The translations under genes were made by a program, and so were the position numbers. Below the pieces are notes generated by a model. The model was given only the letters and a program-made list of their open reading frames with translations, was not told the origin of the DNA and ran no database searches. This document shows positions 1 through 7,581 of a DNA stretch of 64,000 nt, one piece after another. Positions within the stretch are counted from its first letter, which is position 1. Each line of letters begins with the position of its first letter. Source of the DNA: RUG14300 sp964391805 (lineage in GTDB: Bacteria > Bacillota > Clostridia > Christensenellales > CAG-1252); NCBI GenBank assembly GCA_964391805.1, contig CAYMNK010000008.1, forward strand, positions 1-64,000. The letters are read 5' to 3'.

Positions 1-16
1 CAAAAGCCTATTATTG

Positions 17-41
17 AACCACCAGACTATCTGGTGGTTTT
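17..41. terminator. Hairpin near the window edge, possible terminator
   Basis: A 9-bp perfect stem (17-25 with 31-39, loop ACTAT) is followed on the plus strand by TTTT. It could end a plus-strand gene lying left of the window or be a second hairpin downstream of rplL. Its partner gene is not visible. Confidence 0.4.
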
Positions 42-48
42 CGCTATA

Positions 49-78
49 CAAAAAAACCGCTCCAAAAACGGAACGGTT
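49..78 (-). terminator. Intrinsic terminator or attenuator after rplL
   Basis: On the minus strand a 9-bp stem (78-70 with 63-55, loop GTTTTT) is followed by a run of T at 56-49, about 30 bases after the rplL stop. In many bacteria rpoB follows rplL, so this may be a partial attenuator rather than a full stop; rpoB would lie outside the window. Confidence 0.75.
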
Positions 79-109
79 CCTTTGTACTGATTTAGTTATC
101 AAATATAAA

Positions 110-484
110 CTATTTGATTTCGATTTCAGCGCCAACTTCCTTAAGAGCAGCAACGAGCTTATCGCACTCTTCTTTGGAAATATTCTCTTTGATTGCCTTA
201 GGAGCAGCATCAACAAGAGCCTTAGCTTCGCCAAGAGCAAGACCGGTAGCTTCCTTAACAGCCTTAACGATCTTCAATTTAGCAGCTGCATCGTAGCCCT
301 TTAATACTACGGTGAACTCTGTCTTCTCTTCTGCTTGAGCAGCGGGAGCACCAGCAGGAGCAGCAGCAACAGCAACGGGAGCAGCAGCGCTTACACCAAA
401 TTCTTCCTCGAGAGCTTTAACAAGGTTGTTTAACTCGAGAACTGTCATAGCCTTAATTTCTTCAATCAAATTTTGAATATCCAT
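110..484 (-). CDS. rplL: 50S ribosomal protein L7/L12
   Basis: This is the flexible stalk protein of the large ribosomal subunit, which recruits and stimulates the translational GTPases. The 124-residue length is normal. The N-terminal dimerisation segment (about 1-35) has the usual LNNLVKALEEEFGV pattern. An Ala/Pro-rich hinge follows (about 36-55). The C-terminal factor-binding domain shows EKTEFTVVLKGYD, KIKxVKAVKEATGLALGEAKALV-type helices and the closing CDKLVAALKEVGAEIEIK. It lies 32 bases after rplJ on the same strand, the classical rplJL pair, and is expected to be translated in several copies per L10. Identity is essentially certain. Confidence 0.98.
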   Translation of the reverse strand: MDIQNLIEEIKAMTVLELNNLVKALEEEFGVSAAAPVAVAAAPAGAPAAQAEEKTEFTVVLKGYDAAAKLKIVKAVKEATGLALGEAKALVDAAPKAIKENISKEECDKLVAALKEVGAEIEIK

Positions 485-516
485 TTTATTATCCTCCGAT
501 TATTTTTTATTTTAAA

Positions 517-1047
517 TTAGTTTTTATTGTCTGCGATAGCCTTGAGTGCTATAGCAAGACCGCCTATTGTACCGTTTAATACACGTACAAAACCTGTGAT
601 GGGTGCTTGGAGTGTTCCAAGTACTTTTGCAACAAGAATTTCTTTTGAGGGCAAGGATGCCAATTCCTTAACGCCGTTAACGTCGATAGCTGTTCCGTCA
701 ACGATACCTGCTTTGATAACTAAGTTCTTATTCTTAGCAGCGGTATCGCATAAAACTTTAGCAGCAATAACGGGATCCTTAGCAGGTGAAAATGCAACTG
801 CATTAGGTCCTTCGAGCAATGCGTCGAACTCGGTGTAACCTAACTCGTTAAGAGCAATACGTACAAGACGATTCTTCAATACCTTATAGGTAACTTCGCC
901 CTTACGTAATTCGGCACGTAATTCGGTATCTTGCTCAGCGGTTATACCTTGATAACCAACGATAACAACGGAAGAAGAATTTTGGATCAATTGCTTAATC
1001 TCTTCGACAACTTCTTGTTTCATTGTCATGATCGCTTTAGAAGCCAT
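517..1047 (-). CDS. rplJ: 50S ribosomal protein L10
   Basis: L10 is the stalk base that binds 23S rRNA and carries the L7/L12 dimers on its C-terminal helix. The product is 176 residues, a normal length. It opens with MASKAIMTMKQEVVEEI and shows the family pattern SSVVIVGYQGITAEQDTELR followed by KVLKNRLVRIAL. The start is fixed by a GGAGG site 7 bases upstream of the ATG. The gene has its own promoter at 1207-1235 and a leader with a hairpin/U-tract at 1084-1116. L10-L7/L12 feedback on this leader is the established control in Bacillota; it is inferred here. Confidence 0.97.
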   Translation of the reverse strand: MASKAIMTMKQEVVEEIKQLIQNSSSVVIVGYQGITAEQDTELRAELRKGEVTYKVLKNRLVRIALNELGYTEFDALLEGPNAVAFSPAKDPVIAAKVLCDTAAKNKNLVIKAGIVDGTAIDVNGVKELASLPSKEILVAKVLGTLQAPITGFVRVLNGTIGGLAIALKAIADNKN

Positions 1048-1200
1048 TATCTTACCTCCATATATTCCACTGTGTGGTTTATTACAAAAAAATACTCTTG
1101 TTCAACAAGACAAGAGATAACCGTAAACACTATATTTGTTTAGTCGCCATCTCGGTAAGCAACTTTAAGGTCAGTGACCACTTACTGTCTTAGATTGAAC
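1048..1200 (-). ncRNA. L10 leader RNA (autoregulatory leader of rplJL)
   Basis: The roughly 150-base untranslated leader runs from the predicted start near 1200 to the rplJ ATG. On the minus strand it contains the AAGACAGTAAGTGG... segment and the later ACCTTAAAGTTGCTTACCGA segment. These pair in part and resemble the Firmicutes L10 leader (Rfam L10_leader family). Just before the ribosome binding site lies a hairpin (1116-1110 with 1101-1095) followed by TATTTTTTT, i.e. a built-in attenuator. The family assignment is from recognition; a covariance-model search would settle it. Confidence 0.75.
1084..1116 (-). terminator. Attenuator hairpin inside the L10 leader
   Basis: A 7-bp stem CTCTTGT/ACAAGAG with an 8-base loop is followed on the minus strand by TATTTTTTTGT, ending about 35 bases before the rplJ start. 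The position suits premature termination when L10-L7/L12 complex is in excess (established for the family, inferred here). Confidence 0.7.
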
Positions 1201-1206
1201 TATTAC

Positions 1207-1235
1207 ATTTTATAACAATTGACATATTCTGTCAA
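1207..1235 (-). promoter_or_regulatory. Sigma-A-type promoter of rplJL
   Basis: On the minus strand TTGACA (1235-1230) and TAAAAT (1212-1207) are separated by exactly 17 bases. It lies between the rplA stop and the L10 leader, so rplJL can be transcribed separately from rplKA. Confidence 0.8.
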
Positions 1236-1245
1236 CGATTTTTAA

Positions 1246-1279
1246 TATCTTTCTTCCGATTATTTTCGGAAGAAAGATA
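1246..1279 (-). terminator. Strong hairpin after rplA
   Basis: A perfect 14-bp stem (1246-1259 with 1266-1279, 6-base loop) starts about 10 bases after the rplA stop. The bases after the stem on the minus strand are TTAAAAATC, not a real U-tract. It may be a weak terminator or an RNA-stabilising/processing hairpin between rplKA and rplJL. Confidence 0.5.
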
Positions 1280-1289
1280 CAATTGATCA

Positions 1290-1994
1290 CTACGCTTGAG
1301 CCTTATTGTAGGAAACTTTGATTCCGGGGCCCATTGTGCTTGCGATAACTACGCTTCTAAGATATGTTCCCTTAGATGCAGCGGGCTTAGCTTTAACGAT
1401 TGCATCGAGAAGTGTGGAGAAGTTCTCAATCAACTTTTCGATATCAAAGCTTGCCTTACCGAAGCATACGTGGATGATACCGGTCTTGTCAAGTCTGTAC
1501 TCAACCTTACCGGCTTTAACATCGTGAACAGCCTTATTGATGTCCATGGTAACTGTACCGCTCTTGGGGTTAGGCATCAAGCCCTTAGGTCCCAAAATTC
1601 TTGCGATACGGCCAACTTGACCCATCATATCGGGAGTGGTGATACATGCATCGAATTCGAACCATCCCTCGTTTTGAATCTTAGCGATAATCTCTTCAGC
1701 ACCTACATAATCTGCACCAGCAGCAACTGCTTCGTCAGCCTTAGCGCCCTTAGCGATAACTAAAACTCTAACTTTCTTACCTGTTCCGTTAGGAAGTACG
1801 CATACGCCACGAACCTGTTGGTCTGCTTGACGAGGGTCTACACCCAAACGAATATGAACTTCCATGGATTCATCAAACTTAGCGTTAGCGTTAGCAACGG
1901 ATAGTTTGATAGCTTCTTGGTAATCGTAAATTTTGCCTTTTTCTACATTAGCTAATACCTTGGTATATCTCTTGCTACCTTTAAATTTTGCCAT
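1290..1994 (-). CDS. rplA: 50S ribosomal protein L1
   Basis: L1 binds 23S rRNA at the mobile L1 stalk near the E site and usually represses its own operon. The product has 234 residues, as expected. Diagnostic pieces are MAKFKGSKRYTK at the start, HIRLGVDPRQADQQVRG, the signature around GRIARILGPKGLMPNPKSGTV, and the C-terminal GTYLRSVVIASTMGPGIKV. A GGAGG site lies just before the ATG, and the gene begins 14 bases after rplK. It is followed by a hairpin at 1246-1279. Confidence 0.98.
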   Translation of the reverse strand: MAKFKGSKRYTKVLANVEKGKIYDYQEAIKLSVANANAKFDESMEVHIRLGVDPRQADQQVRGVCVLPNGTGKKVRVLVIAKGAKADEAVAAGADYVGAEEIIAKIQNEGWFEFDACITTPDMMGQVGRIARILGPKGLMPNPKSGTVTMDINKAVHDVKAGKVEYRLDKTGIIHVCFGKASFDIEKLIENFSTLLDAIVKAKPAASKGTYLRSVVIASTMGPGIKVSYNKAQA

Positions 1995-2008
1995 AATATA
2001 CCTCCTAA

Positions 2009-2434
2009 TTACTCTTCAACGGTGATGCCCATAGAACGAGCGGTGCCTTTAATCATACTACAAGCTGCTTCTAATGAACCTGCGTTAAGATCGGGCATTT
2101 TGATATTAGCGATTTCTTCAACCTGAGCCTTGGTGAGCTTAGCAACCTTAACTTTGTTAGGTGTGCCGGAAGCTGTATCGATACCGCAAGCCTTCTTGAT
2201 AAGTACGGGTGCGGGTGGCGTCTTCAGAATGAAACTGAAAGTACGGTCAGCATAAATCGTCATGATTACAGGTATTACTAATCCTGCTTGTTTAGAGGTC
2301 TTCTCATTGAATTCTTTAACGAATCCGGGTATATTGATACCATGAGGACCAAGAGTTGAACCTACGGGTGGACCCGCAGTAGCCTTACCGGCCGGAAGTT
2401 GTAACTTTACAACAGCCTTAATCTTTTTTGCCAT
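2009..2434 (-). CDS. rplK: 50S ribosomal protein L11
   Basis: L11 forms the GTPase-associated centre with L10 and 23S rRNA and is needed for RelA-type stringent signalling. The product has 141 residues, the standard length. It has the Pro-rich N-terminal domain (LQLPAGKATAGPPVGSTLGP at about 11-30) and the C-terminal rRNA-binding domain ending in CSMIKGTARSMGI. A GGGAGG site precedes the ATG. It is co-transcribed with rplA and follows nusG in the usual order. Confidence 0.98.
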   Translation of the reverse strand: MAKKIKAVVKLQLPAGKATAGPPVGSTLGPHGINIPGFVKEFNEKTSKQAGLVIPVIMTIYADRTFSFILKTPPAPVLIKKACGIDTASGTPNKVKVAKLTKAQVEEIANIKMPDLNAGSLEAACSMIKGTARSMGITVEE

Positions 2435-2562
2435 AGTTTTACCTCCCTATGCAAACGTGGTGTAACGAAAGGCATAAAAAATTTACCCTTCTCCCAAAAT
2501 ATTTATCGAGCTATACGCTCGGAAATATCTTATAAATATTTATTCCTTATAATATAAGTCGA
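2435..2562 (-). promoter_or_regulatory. nusG-rplK intergenic leader with hairpin
   Basis: This 128-base gap holds a short minus-strand stem (CGAGC-GTATA-GCTCG, about 2506-2520). Closer to rplK there is a GGGAGAAGGG segment and then CGTTACACCACG before the ribosome binding site. The layout resembles untranslated leaders often seen before rplK in Bacillota, but no family is claimed. No separate strong promoter was found. Confidence 0.35.
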
Positions 2563-3114
2563 TTAATCGACGAACTTTTTCTGTACTTGGTTGAATTCCA
2601 ACTTAATAGGAGTGGTTTTACCAAAAATCGATATCTCGATTTCCACTAGTCCAGCATCCTCGTCTATCTTTCTTACAGTACCGTCGAGGTTTTCGAATGC
2701 GCCCGAGATGATTTGAACTTGGTCACCGATTTCTAAGCCGAGATCGGAAGCCTTGATCTTCTCGAGTCCCATTCTACGCACTTCCTCGGGAGGAAGTGGC
2801 TCGGGCTTACCGCCTAAACCAACGAAGTGGGTAACTCCGTGGATACGAGTAACCATGAAATAAACGTGGTCGCTATATATCATCTTGATAAAAGCATAGG
2901 ATGGAAATTTACAACGACGTACAGTTTTGCGTTTACCGTTCTTCTCGATAACCTCGTCCTTCTCGGGTACGACAACATCGAAAATACGGTCTTGTAATCC
3001 GTTATTTTCAACCATTTGGAGAATATCATCACGAACTTTACGCTCAAACGTAGAGTAGGTGTGAATGATATACCAATGCGCTAAACTGCTCTTGTCTTGA
3101 ACTTCATTATCCAT
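2563..3114 (-). CDS. nusG: Transcription termination/antitermination factor NusG
   Basis: NusG binds the RNA polymerase clamp helices and controls pausing and Rho or ribosome coupling. An N-terminal NGN domain (WYIIHTYSTFERKVRDDI, then CKFPSYAFIKM and the TRIHGVTHFVG segment) is followed by a C-terminal KOW domain (GDQVQIISGAFENLDGTV, about 130-165). I place the start at the ATG at 3114 (183 residues): a GGTGGGG site ends 6 bases upstream, while the in-frame GTG at 3126 lies inside that site. It follows secE by about 20 bases. Confidence 0.97.
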   Translation of the reverse strand: MDNEVQDKSSLAHWYIIHTYSTFERKVRDDILQMVENNGLQDRIFDVVVPEKDEVIEKNGKRKTVRRCKFPSYAFIKMIYSDHVYFMVTRIHGVTHFVGLGGKPEPLPPEEVRRMGLEKIKASDLGLEIGDQVQIISGAFENLDGTVRKIDEDAGLVEIEISIFGKTTPIKLEFNQVQKKFVD

Positions 3115-3133
3115 AAATAACCCCACCTATTGT

Positions 3134-3427
3134 CTATGCGGCCGTTGAAGGAACCAACAATTCTAATAATGCACTCAAGCCAAGGTCAAAACAACCTATA
3201 ACAATAAGGAAGCATAATGTAACAAATAGAACTACGCCTGTTTGTTTCAAAACATCCTTAAAGTTAGGCCATGTAACCTTTTTAAGTTCGGACTTTAATT
3301 TACGGAAACCTTCGCCAATCTTCTTAAAAAAGTTCTTAAATCCATTACCGGACTTTTTATTCTTACCGTTAGCAGGTTTATCGTTAACGATATTTTTCTT
3401 CGCTCTTTTAGATGCGTCTTTTGCCAT
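3134..3427 (-). CDS. secE: Preprotein translocase subunit SecE
   Basis: SecE is the small membrane subunit that clamps SecY in the protein export channel. The product has 97 residues. A Lys-rich cytoplasmic tail (1-55) leads to the conserved amphipathic region RKLKSELKKVTWPNFKDV and one membrane helix (VVLFVTLCFLIVIGCFDLGL). The tail is longer than the shortest Gram-positive forms but within the usual range. The start follows a GGAGG site. Position between rpmG and nusG is the standard bacterial order. Confidence 0.96.
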   Translation of the reverse strand: MAKDASKRAKKNIVNDKPANGKNKKSGNGFKNFFKKIGEGFRKLKSELKKVTWPNFKDVLKQTGVVLFVTLCFLIVIGCFDLGLSALLELLVPSTAA

Positions 3428-3442
3428 AATATCCTCCGATAA

Positions 3443-3607
3443 CTATTTCGTCTCTTTGTGAATGGTGTGTTTTCTGCAGAAACGACAGTATTTGCTCAAT
3501 TCGATACGGTCCGGAGAGTTTTTCTTATTCTTCTTGGTATTGTAATTGCGTTGTTTGCATTCAGTGCAAGAAAGTGTGATTCTCGCGCGCGCTTCTTTAG
3601 CTGCCAT
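3443..3607 (-). CDS. rpmG: 50S ribosomal protein L33
   Basis: This is a small zinc-ribbon ribosomal protein of 54 residues. The four cysteines are in two pairs: CTECKQRNY and KYCRFCRKHTIHKETK, so this is the zinc-binding (C+) form. I use the ATG at 3607, which has a GAAGGAG site 7-8 bases upstream; the longer reading frame to 3643 has no such site. It is the first gene of the rpmG-secE-nusG-rplK-rplA run and follows a strong promoter at 3664-3692. Confidence 0.96.
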   Translation of the reverse strand: MAAKEARARITLSCTECKQRNYNTKKNKKNSPDRIELSKYCRFCRKHTIHKETK

Positions 3608-3663
3608 AAAATGAAACTCCTTCGATAAAAAATTACACCCCATATCCCTTAGGGTGCTAATCT

Positions 3664-3692
3664 ACTATAACACATCTAAGGCGGGGTGTCAA
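3664..3692 (-). promoter_or_regulatory. Strong promoter of the rpmG-secE-nusG-rplKA unit
   Basis: On the minus strand TTGACA (3692-3687) and TATAGT (3669-3664) are separated by 17 bases, near the consensus. It lies about 57 bases before the rpmG start. Confidence 0.85.
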
Positions 3693-3738
3693 CTAATTTT
3701 TTTGATTTTATTAGTATATTTTAATTATATTTCGCTTT

Positions 3739-4833
3739 TTACAGTCTATTACTCAATGCATCCTTGATTTGAAGGAGTAATGCGCCGAATTCTCCGGTAA
3801 ACTTATCAAACTCCTTACCCTTCTTAGCGGTAATTACCGAACGGATTAGTGCAGCATCTTTCTTATGCGCTTCGTTTTGCAAAGATGCTATAGGCATCAA
3901 GCTGTCTGTATATATATTAATGGCAAATCTACGTCTAAAGCATGTCGCTAAAAGTATGATTCCGATTATACCAAACACGATGCCTACTCCGACAATAACA
4001 TATCCAAGCCAAGTCAAATCACCAATCATTTCGCTAAAATCGCATAGCAAACTGATTGCCATAATGATCACAAACAGTGCACCAAATATCAACTTACCGA
4101 CCTTAAGTTCGTTAACGCTCGAACTGGATATTCCGCTTACGTGATCAATGGGAACGTCAAGTCTATAATCGGCATCGATAATCAAACGACGTGTAGTAAC
4201 TACGGCTTTACCTTTCTTGATAATGGCGTACTCTTTGACAACCTGCTCGTCCTTTGCAGAAACGACCTTACCCTTTTGAGATTCGGGAACGGATAACTCC
4301 TCTAAGCTGTAAACGTTTCTCTTACCTTCGCTCGTATTGACGTTAACGTTAACGGGTTGACCGCCGAATCCCTTACCGCCAATTACATTATTAACTATAA
4401 GGGTATCTACAACCGTTTTTTCAACTTTAACGGAATTCGGATCGGGAAGTGATGTGCTCTCGAAATGCGGATGTTCTTCTACACCATCACTTACACCGGC
4501 TCTTGAACCGTCATCGTCCAAAGTAGGTTCTACCGAATCAAACGGCGAAATTGTTTCCTTATCGGCAAAGCCCTCATCGGTAAACGAACTTGCTCTCTCA
4601 TCGGAAATAATAAAGTTGTCCTCGTGTTTTTCTTCCGGCTCATCGGAATCGAATGAAAAACCATCGAAAGGAAGTGTAAAATCACCAACCGATTCGTCTT
4701 CGTGTGAAGGTTCATTTTCGTCAACTAAGTCAAAACGAATATCTCCGTTTTCGTCTTCCCCGTGACTCCTAAGCAACTCCTCAACTTCCGGTGAATCGAT
4801 CTCTGTTAATTTGCCATGTCTATGTTTCCTCAT
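3739..4833 (-). CDS. Hypothetical acidic, PH-like membrane protein
   Basis: The family was not recognised. The 364-residue product has three parts. Residues 1 to about 165 are very acidic and low in complexity (many D, E and S), with no signal peptide, so this part is probably cytoplasmic and disordered. Residues about 200-250 look like a bacterial PH/YdbS-type beta fold (KEYAIIKKGKAVVTTRRLII ... IDHVSGISSS). Two hydrophobic helices follow at about 250-305, then a short Lys-rich domain to the end (SVITAKKGKEFDKFTGEFG). The start has a good GGAGGA site. It is a single gene, transcribed away from the TSCPD gene. Function is unknown; a membrane-anchored scaffold is a guess. Confidence 0.7.
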   Translation of the reverse strand: MRKHRHGKLTEIDSPEVEELLRSHGEDENGDIRFDLVDENEPSHEDESVGDFTLPFDGFSFDSDEPEEKHEDNFIISDERASSFTDEGFADKETISPFDSVEPTLDDDGSRAGVSDGVEEHPHFESTSLPDPNSVKVEKTVVDTLIVNNVIGGKGFGGQPVNVNVNTSEGKRNVYSLEELSVPESQKGKVVSAKDEQVVKEYAIIKKGKAVVTTRRLIIDADYRLDVPIDHVSGISSSSVNELKVGKLIFGALFVIIMAISLLCDFSEMIGDLTWLGYVIVGVGIVFGIIGIILLATCFRRRFAINIYTDSLMPIASLQNEAHKKDAALIRSVITAKKGKEFDKFTGEFGALLLQIKDALSNRL

Positions 4834-4909
4834 AAATCCTCCCTATGAACGTGCAATTCATCTCCCACAAATACCATCATTGTTGAAGATAATTCACATC
4901 ATATTTTTA

Positions 4910-4918
4910 ATTATAGCA
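4910..4918 (-). promoter_or_regulatory. Extended -10 promoter of the PH-like gene
   Basis: On the minus strand TGCTATAAT (4918-4910) is a perfect extended -10 (TGnTATAAT). No good -35 box is visible. It lies about 77 bases before the start of the gene ending at 3739 and is back-to-back with the promoter at 4946-4974. Confidence 0.5.
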
Positions 4919-4945
4919 CTAATATTTACAAAAATAAAGAGGTTA

Positions 4946-4974
4946 TTGACATTTTTTTGCGTTTATGGTAAAAT
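4946..4974 (+). promoter_or_regulatory. Promoter of the TSCPD gene
   Basis: TTGACA (4946-4951), a 17-base spacer and TAAAAT (4969-4974) precede the ATG at 5007 by 32 bases, with an AAGGAG site at 4995-5000. Confidence 0.8.
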
Positions 4975-5006
4975 TTTTTTACAAACATAAAAACAAGGAG
5001 TATATT

Positions 5007-5249
5007 ATGAAATATCAAGTTAAAGGTGTATGTTCGAGATTCGTGGATGTCGAAGTTCAAAACGGAATCATCCAATCGGTAAAATTTACAGGAGGATGTA
5101 TGGGTAACACACAAGGTGTTGCAAAACTGTGCGAAGGTAGACCTGTAGAAGAAGTCGTCAACCTATTACAAGGCATCAATTGCGGAATGAAAGGTACGAG
5201 TTGCCCCGACCAATTGGCAAGAGTTCTTAAAGAAAACTATTTAGATTAA
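5007..5249 (+). CDS. Small TSCPD-domain protein (TIGR03905-like)
   Basis: The 80-residue protein matches the short TSCPD family by pattern: an N-terminal VCSRFVDVEVQNGIIQSVKF, the CMGNTQGVAKL segment, then CGMKGTSCPDQLARVL near the end. In longer relatives this module is the C-terminal part of B12-dependent ribonucleotide reductase; free-standing copies are common in Clostridia and have no firm function. Conserved cysteines suggest metal or thiol chemistry. I use the ATG at 5007 (AAGGAG 6 bases upstream) rather than the in-frame ATG at 4965, which lies inside the promoter. It has its own promoter and terminator, so it is monocistronic. Confidence 0.88.
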   Translation: MKYQVKGVCSRFVDVEVQNGIIQSVKFTGGCMGNTQGVAKLCEGRPVEEVVNLLQGINCGMKGTSCPDQLARVLKENYLD

Positions 5250-5271
5250 TTTATCGATATTATTAAATGCG

Positions 5272-5304
5272 GGACAGTGGAAGATATCCATTGTCCGTTT
5301 TTTT
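5272..5304 (+). terminator. Terminator of the TSCPD gene
   Basis: A 10-bp stem (5272-5281 with 5287-5296, one G-T pair) is followed by G and seven T (5298-5304). Confidence 0.9.
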
Positions 5305-5377
5305 ATAAGGATTTAAATACCGACGCTATGCGTCGCCCTATCGGGTTCGACTACGCTTACGCTCCGCTCAGTATGAC
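5305..5377 (+). repeat. R1 dispersed repeat, copy 1
   Basis: This is a copy of the roughly 75-bp intergenic repeat found at least ten times here. It shows the hairpin GACGC-TAT-GCGTC, the conserved CGGGTTCGACTAC block and the CCGCTCAGTATGAC end. It directly follows the TSCPD terminator. See the findings for the covariation between copies. Confidence 0.85.
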
Positions 5378-5553
5378 CATATATATGATATGTATACTCT
5401 TCTTTAAGCTGTACTACTCTATTTCGACTGTCATTTTATCATTTGAACTCTTTTAGAATTTATTATACCACATTCACAGGAATCAGTAGACATTGTAGAG
5501 CGCTATCGCTTAATTTAAAACTGGTTTCGGTCCATGCACTACGGCGGAAACGT
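5378..5553. other. Gap with a 20-base segment shared in inverse with 49759-49778
   Basis: No gene is seen here. The 20 bases at 5456-5475 are the exact reverse complement of 49759-49778. Read on the minus strand they contain an extended -10-like TGTGGTATAAT. The rest of the gap up to the exporter promoter holds nothing I can name. Confidence 0.5.
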
Positions 5554-5582
5554 TTGATTTTTGTCAAAAAAAAGAGTATCAT
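5554..5582 (+). promoter_or_regulatory. Promoter directly abutting the exporter gene
   Basis: TTGATT (5554-5559), 17 bases, TATCAT (5577-5582). Transcription should start about 7 bases later, at or next to the ATG at 5590. No ribosome binding site fits, so the mRNA may be leaderless. Confidence 0.6.
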
Positions 5583-5589
5583 TTAAACT

Positions 5590-7347
5590 ATGAAGAATTT
5601 ATTTAAAAGATTTATTAAATACTATAAACCACATAAAAAAGTATTCTTTACCGATATGCTCTGCTCTTTGGGATTTTCGGTATTGGGATTGGCGTACCCC
5701 CTACTCTCGTCGCCCATTCTCAATAAGTATATTCCCGACGGAAATATCAAAATGGTTTGTATACTTTCCGCATGTCTATTGGGCGCTTATATTTTAAGAC
5801 AACTTTTTAATTACTATATTAGCTATTTCGGTCACGTAATGGGCGTCAAAATTCAAGCTCAAATGCGTAGCGATCTATTCACGCACCTTGAAAAACTGCC
5901 CTACTCGTTCTATGACAACAACGAAACAGGTCAATTGATGACTCGTATGAGTAACGACCTATTCAACGTTGCCGAATTGGCACACCATGGCCCCGAAAAC
6001 TTATTCATAACCACATTCATGGTGCTGAGTTCTTTCGCATACCTATGCACTATCAATTGGAAGTTGTCACTTATCGTATTCGCGTTCCTTCCTATCCTTT
6101 TCATCATAACTTTTGCTATCCGCAGAAGAATGAACGAGGCGTTTAGGGAAAGTCGTCAAGCAGTCGGCGAAATCAATGCAACGCTTGAAAACAGTATAGC
6201 CGGTATTCGTGTTACCAAGGCTTACGCTAACGCCGAATATGAACAAAATAAGTTTGAAAAAAACAATAAAATGTTCGTCAAGGCACGTTCTAAGTCTTAT
6301 AAATACTTCTCAACCTATTCCGCATCGATGGGTTTCGTTACATTATTGTATAACGTAATCGTACTTTTTGCGGGTGCTCTATTCTGTATTTATGATAGCG
6401 ACAATTTCGCTTATGGTGATCTTGTAACATTTATGATTTCCATTAACCTATTTACGCAACCTATCACTACGTTGATAGCATTCTTTGAACAACTCCAAGA
6501 CGGCGTAACAGGACTTGAAAGATACTTCGAAATAATGGATGCACCTATCGAACAAGACAAACTCGATGCCCTCGAAATAGAGAGATTCAACGGCGAAATC
6601 GAATTTAAGGACGTATCGTTCTCATATTCGGACGATAGAGAGATACTATCGGATATTTGTCTATCCATTCCGACAGGTAAAACATATGCATTGGTCGGTG
6701 CAAGCGGTGGCGGTAAAACTACCATTGCACATCTAATTCCTCGTTTCTACGAAATCGATAAGGGCGAAATATTAATAGACGGCGTATCTATCAAAGAAAT
6801 CACAAATGATTCGCTTAGACGAAACATAGGAATTGTTCAACAGGATGTATTCCTATTTACAGGAACATTTAAAGAGAATATTGCTTATGGTAAACCCGAC
6901 GCTACAGATGAGGAAATATTCGAAGCGGCTAAAAAAGCCAACCTTTACGACTATATTATGAGCCTTCCCGACAGATTCGAAACGGAAATCGGCGAACGCG
7001 GAGTTAAAATCAGCGGTGGTCAAAAGCAACGTCTCAGCATTGCTCGTGTTTTCATCAAGAATCCTTCTATACTTATCCTCGATGAAGCTACATCCGCTCT
7101 CGATAATACCACAGAGGCTTTGATTCAGCAGTCGCTATTCGAATTATGCAAAGGCCGTACAACAATAATCATTGCACACCGCCTATCCACCGTCCGTACA
7201 GCAGATAAGATTATAATCATAAACAAAGGTAAAATTTGCGAAGAAGGAACACACCAAGAACTCCTTGATAATAACGGCATCTACGCCGAATTGTATCATT
7301 CACAATTTGACAATAATACCATTTCCGATTTAATCGATATTGGATAA
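5590..7347 (+). CDS. ABCB/MsbA-type ABC exporter (fused membrane and ATPase half-transporter)
   Basis: This 585-residue half-transporter should work as a homodimer (or with an unseen partner) to export lipids, drugs or peptides; the substrate cannot be read from sequence. The type IV membrane domain covers about 1-320 with six helices. The nucleotide-binding domain covers about 335-575. Visible motifs are Walker A GASGGGKTT, the Q-loop IVQQDVFLFTGTFKENIAYG, signature ISGGQKQR, Walker B ILILDEATSAL and the H-loop IIAHRLSTV; all key residues are intact. It stands alone. The start ATG lies only 8 bases after a good -10 box and lacks a Shine-Dalgarno site. Confidence 0.93.
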   Translation: MKNLFKRFIKYYKPHKKVFFTDMLCSLGFSVLGLAYPLLSSPILNKYIPDGNIKMVCILSACLLGAYILRQLFNYYISYFGHVMGVKIQAQMRSDLFTHLEKLPYSFYDNNETGQLMTRMSNDLFNVAELAHHGPENLFITTFMVLSSFAYLCTINWKLSLIVFAFLPILFIITFAIRRRMNEAFRESRQAVGEINATLENSIAGIRVTKAYANAEYEQNKFEKNNKMFVKARSKSYKYFSTYSASMGFVTLLYNVIVLFAGALFCIYDSDNFAYGDLVTFMISINLFTQPITTLIAFFEQLQDGVTGLERYFEIMDAPIEQDKLDALEIERFNGEIEFKDVSFSYSDDREILSDICLSIPTGKTYALVGASGGGKTTIAHLIPRFYEIDKGEILIDGVSIKEITNDSLRRNIGIVQQDVFLFTGTFKENIAYGKPDATDEEIFEAAKKANLYDYIMSLPDRFETEIGERGVKISGGQKQRLSIARVFIKNPSILILDEATSALDNTTEALIQQSLFELCKGRTTIIIAHRLSTVRTADKIIIINKGKICEEGTHQELLDNNGIYAELYHSQFDNNTISDLIDIG

Positions 7348-7432
7348 CATGCTAAATACAATGAAGTTTTCGCTTCGCAAAAGTTAAGTGATGCTAAAAG
7401 AGTTGCAGATTCTTTTATTGATAGTTCTTACG

Positions 7433-7486
7433 AGGATTAAGATACCAATACTTTTGGTGTCGCCCTACAAAGTTTGACTCCGCATA
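7433..7486 (+). repeat. Degenerate R1 repeat
   Basis: The order of R1 parts can be followed (AGGATTAAGATACC, GTCGCCCTAC, TTTGACTCCGC), but the hairpin arms are eroded. It lies between the exporter and the next terminator. Confidence 0.45.
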
Positions 7487-7509
7487 CTACTCATTTTGTA
7501 TGGCCAAAC

Positions 7510-7543
7510 AAAAAATGCATCTCTCGCGAGAGATGCATTTTTT
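7510..7543. terminator. Perfect palindromic bidirectional terminator
   Basis: This 34-base perfect palindrome has an 11-bp GC-containing core stem (TGCATCTCTCG and its complement), flanked by six A and six T. It can end both the plus-strand exporter and the minus-strand gene at 7582-10152. Confidence 0.9.
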
Positions 7544-7581
7544 GATAATATGCCGAATTGGCATAATTGATTTTATGGTTA

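Noticed and set aside
1246..1279. A standard intrinsic terminator between rplA and rplJ
   Set aside because: The stem is perfect, but no U-tract follows on the transcribed strand. It is kept only as a hairpin of uncertain role.
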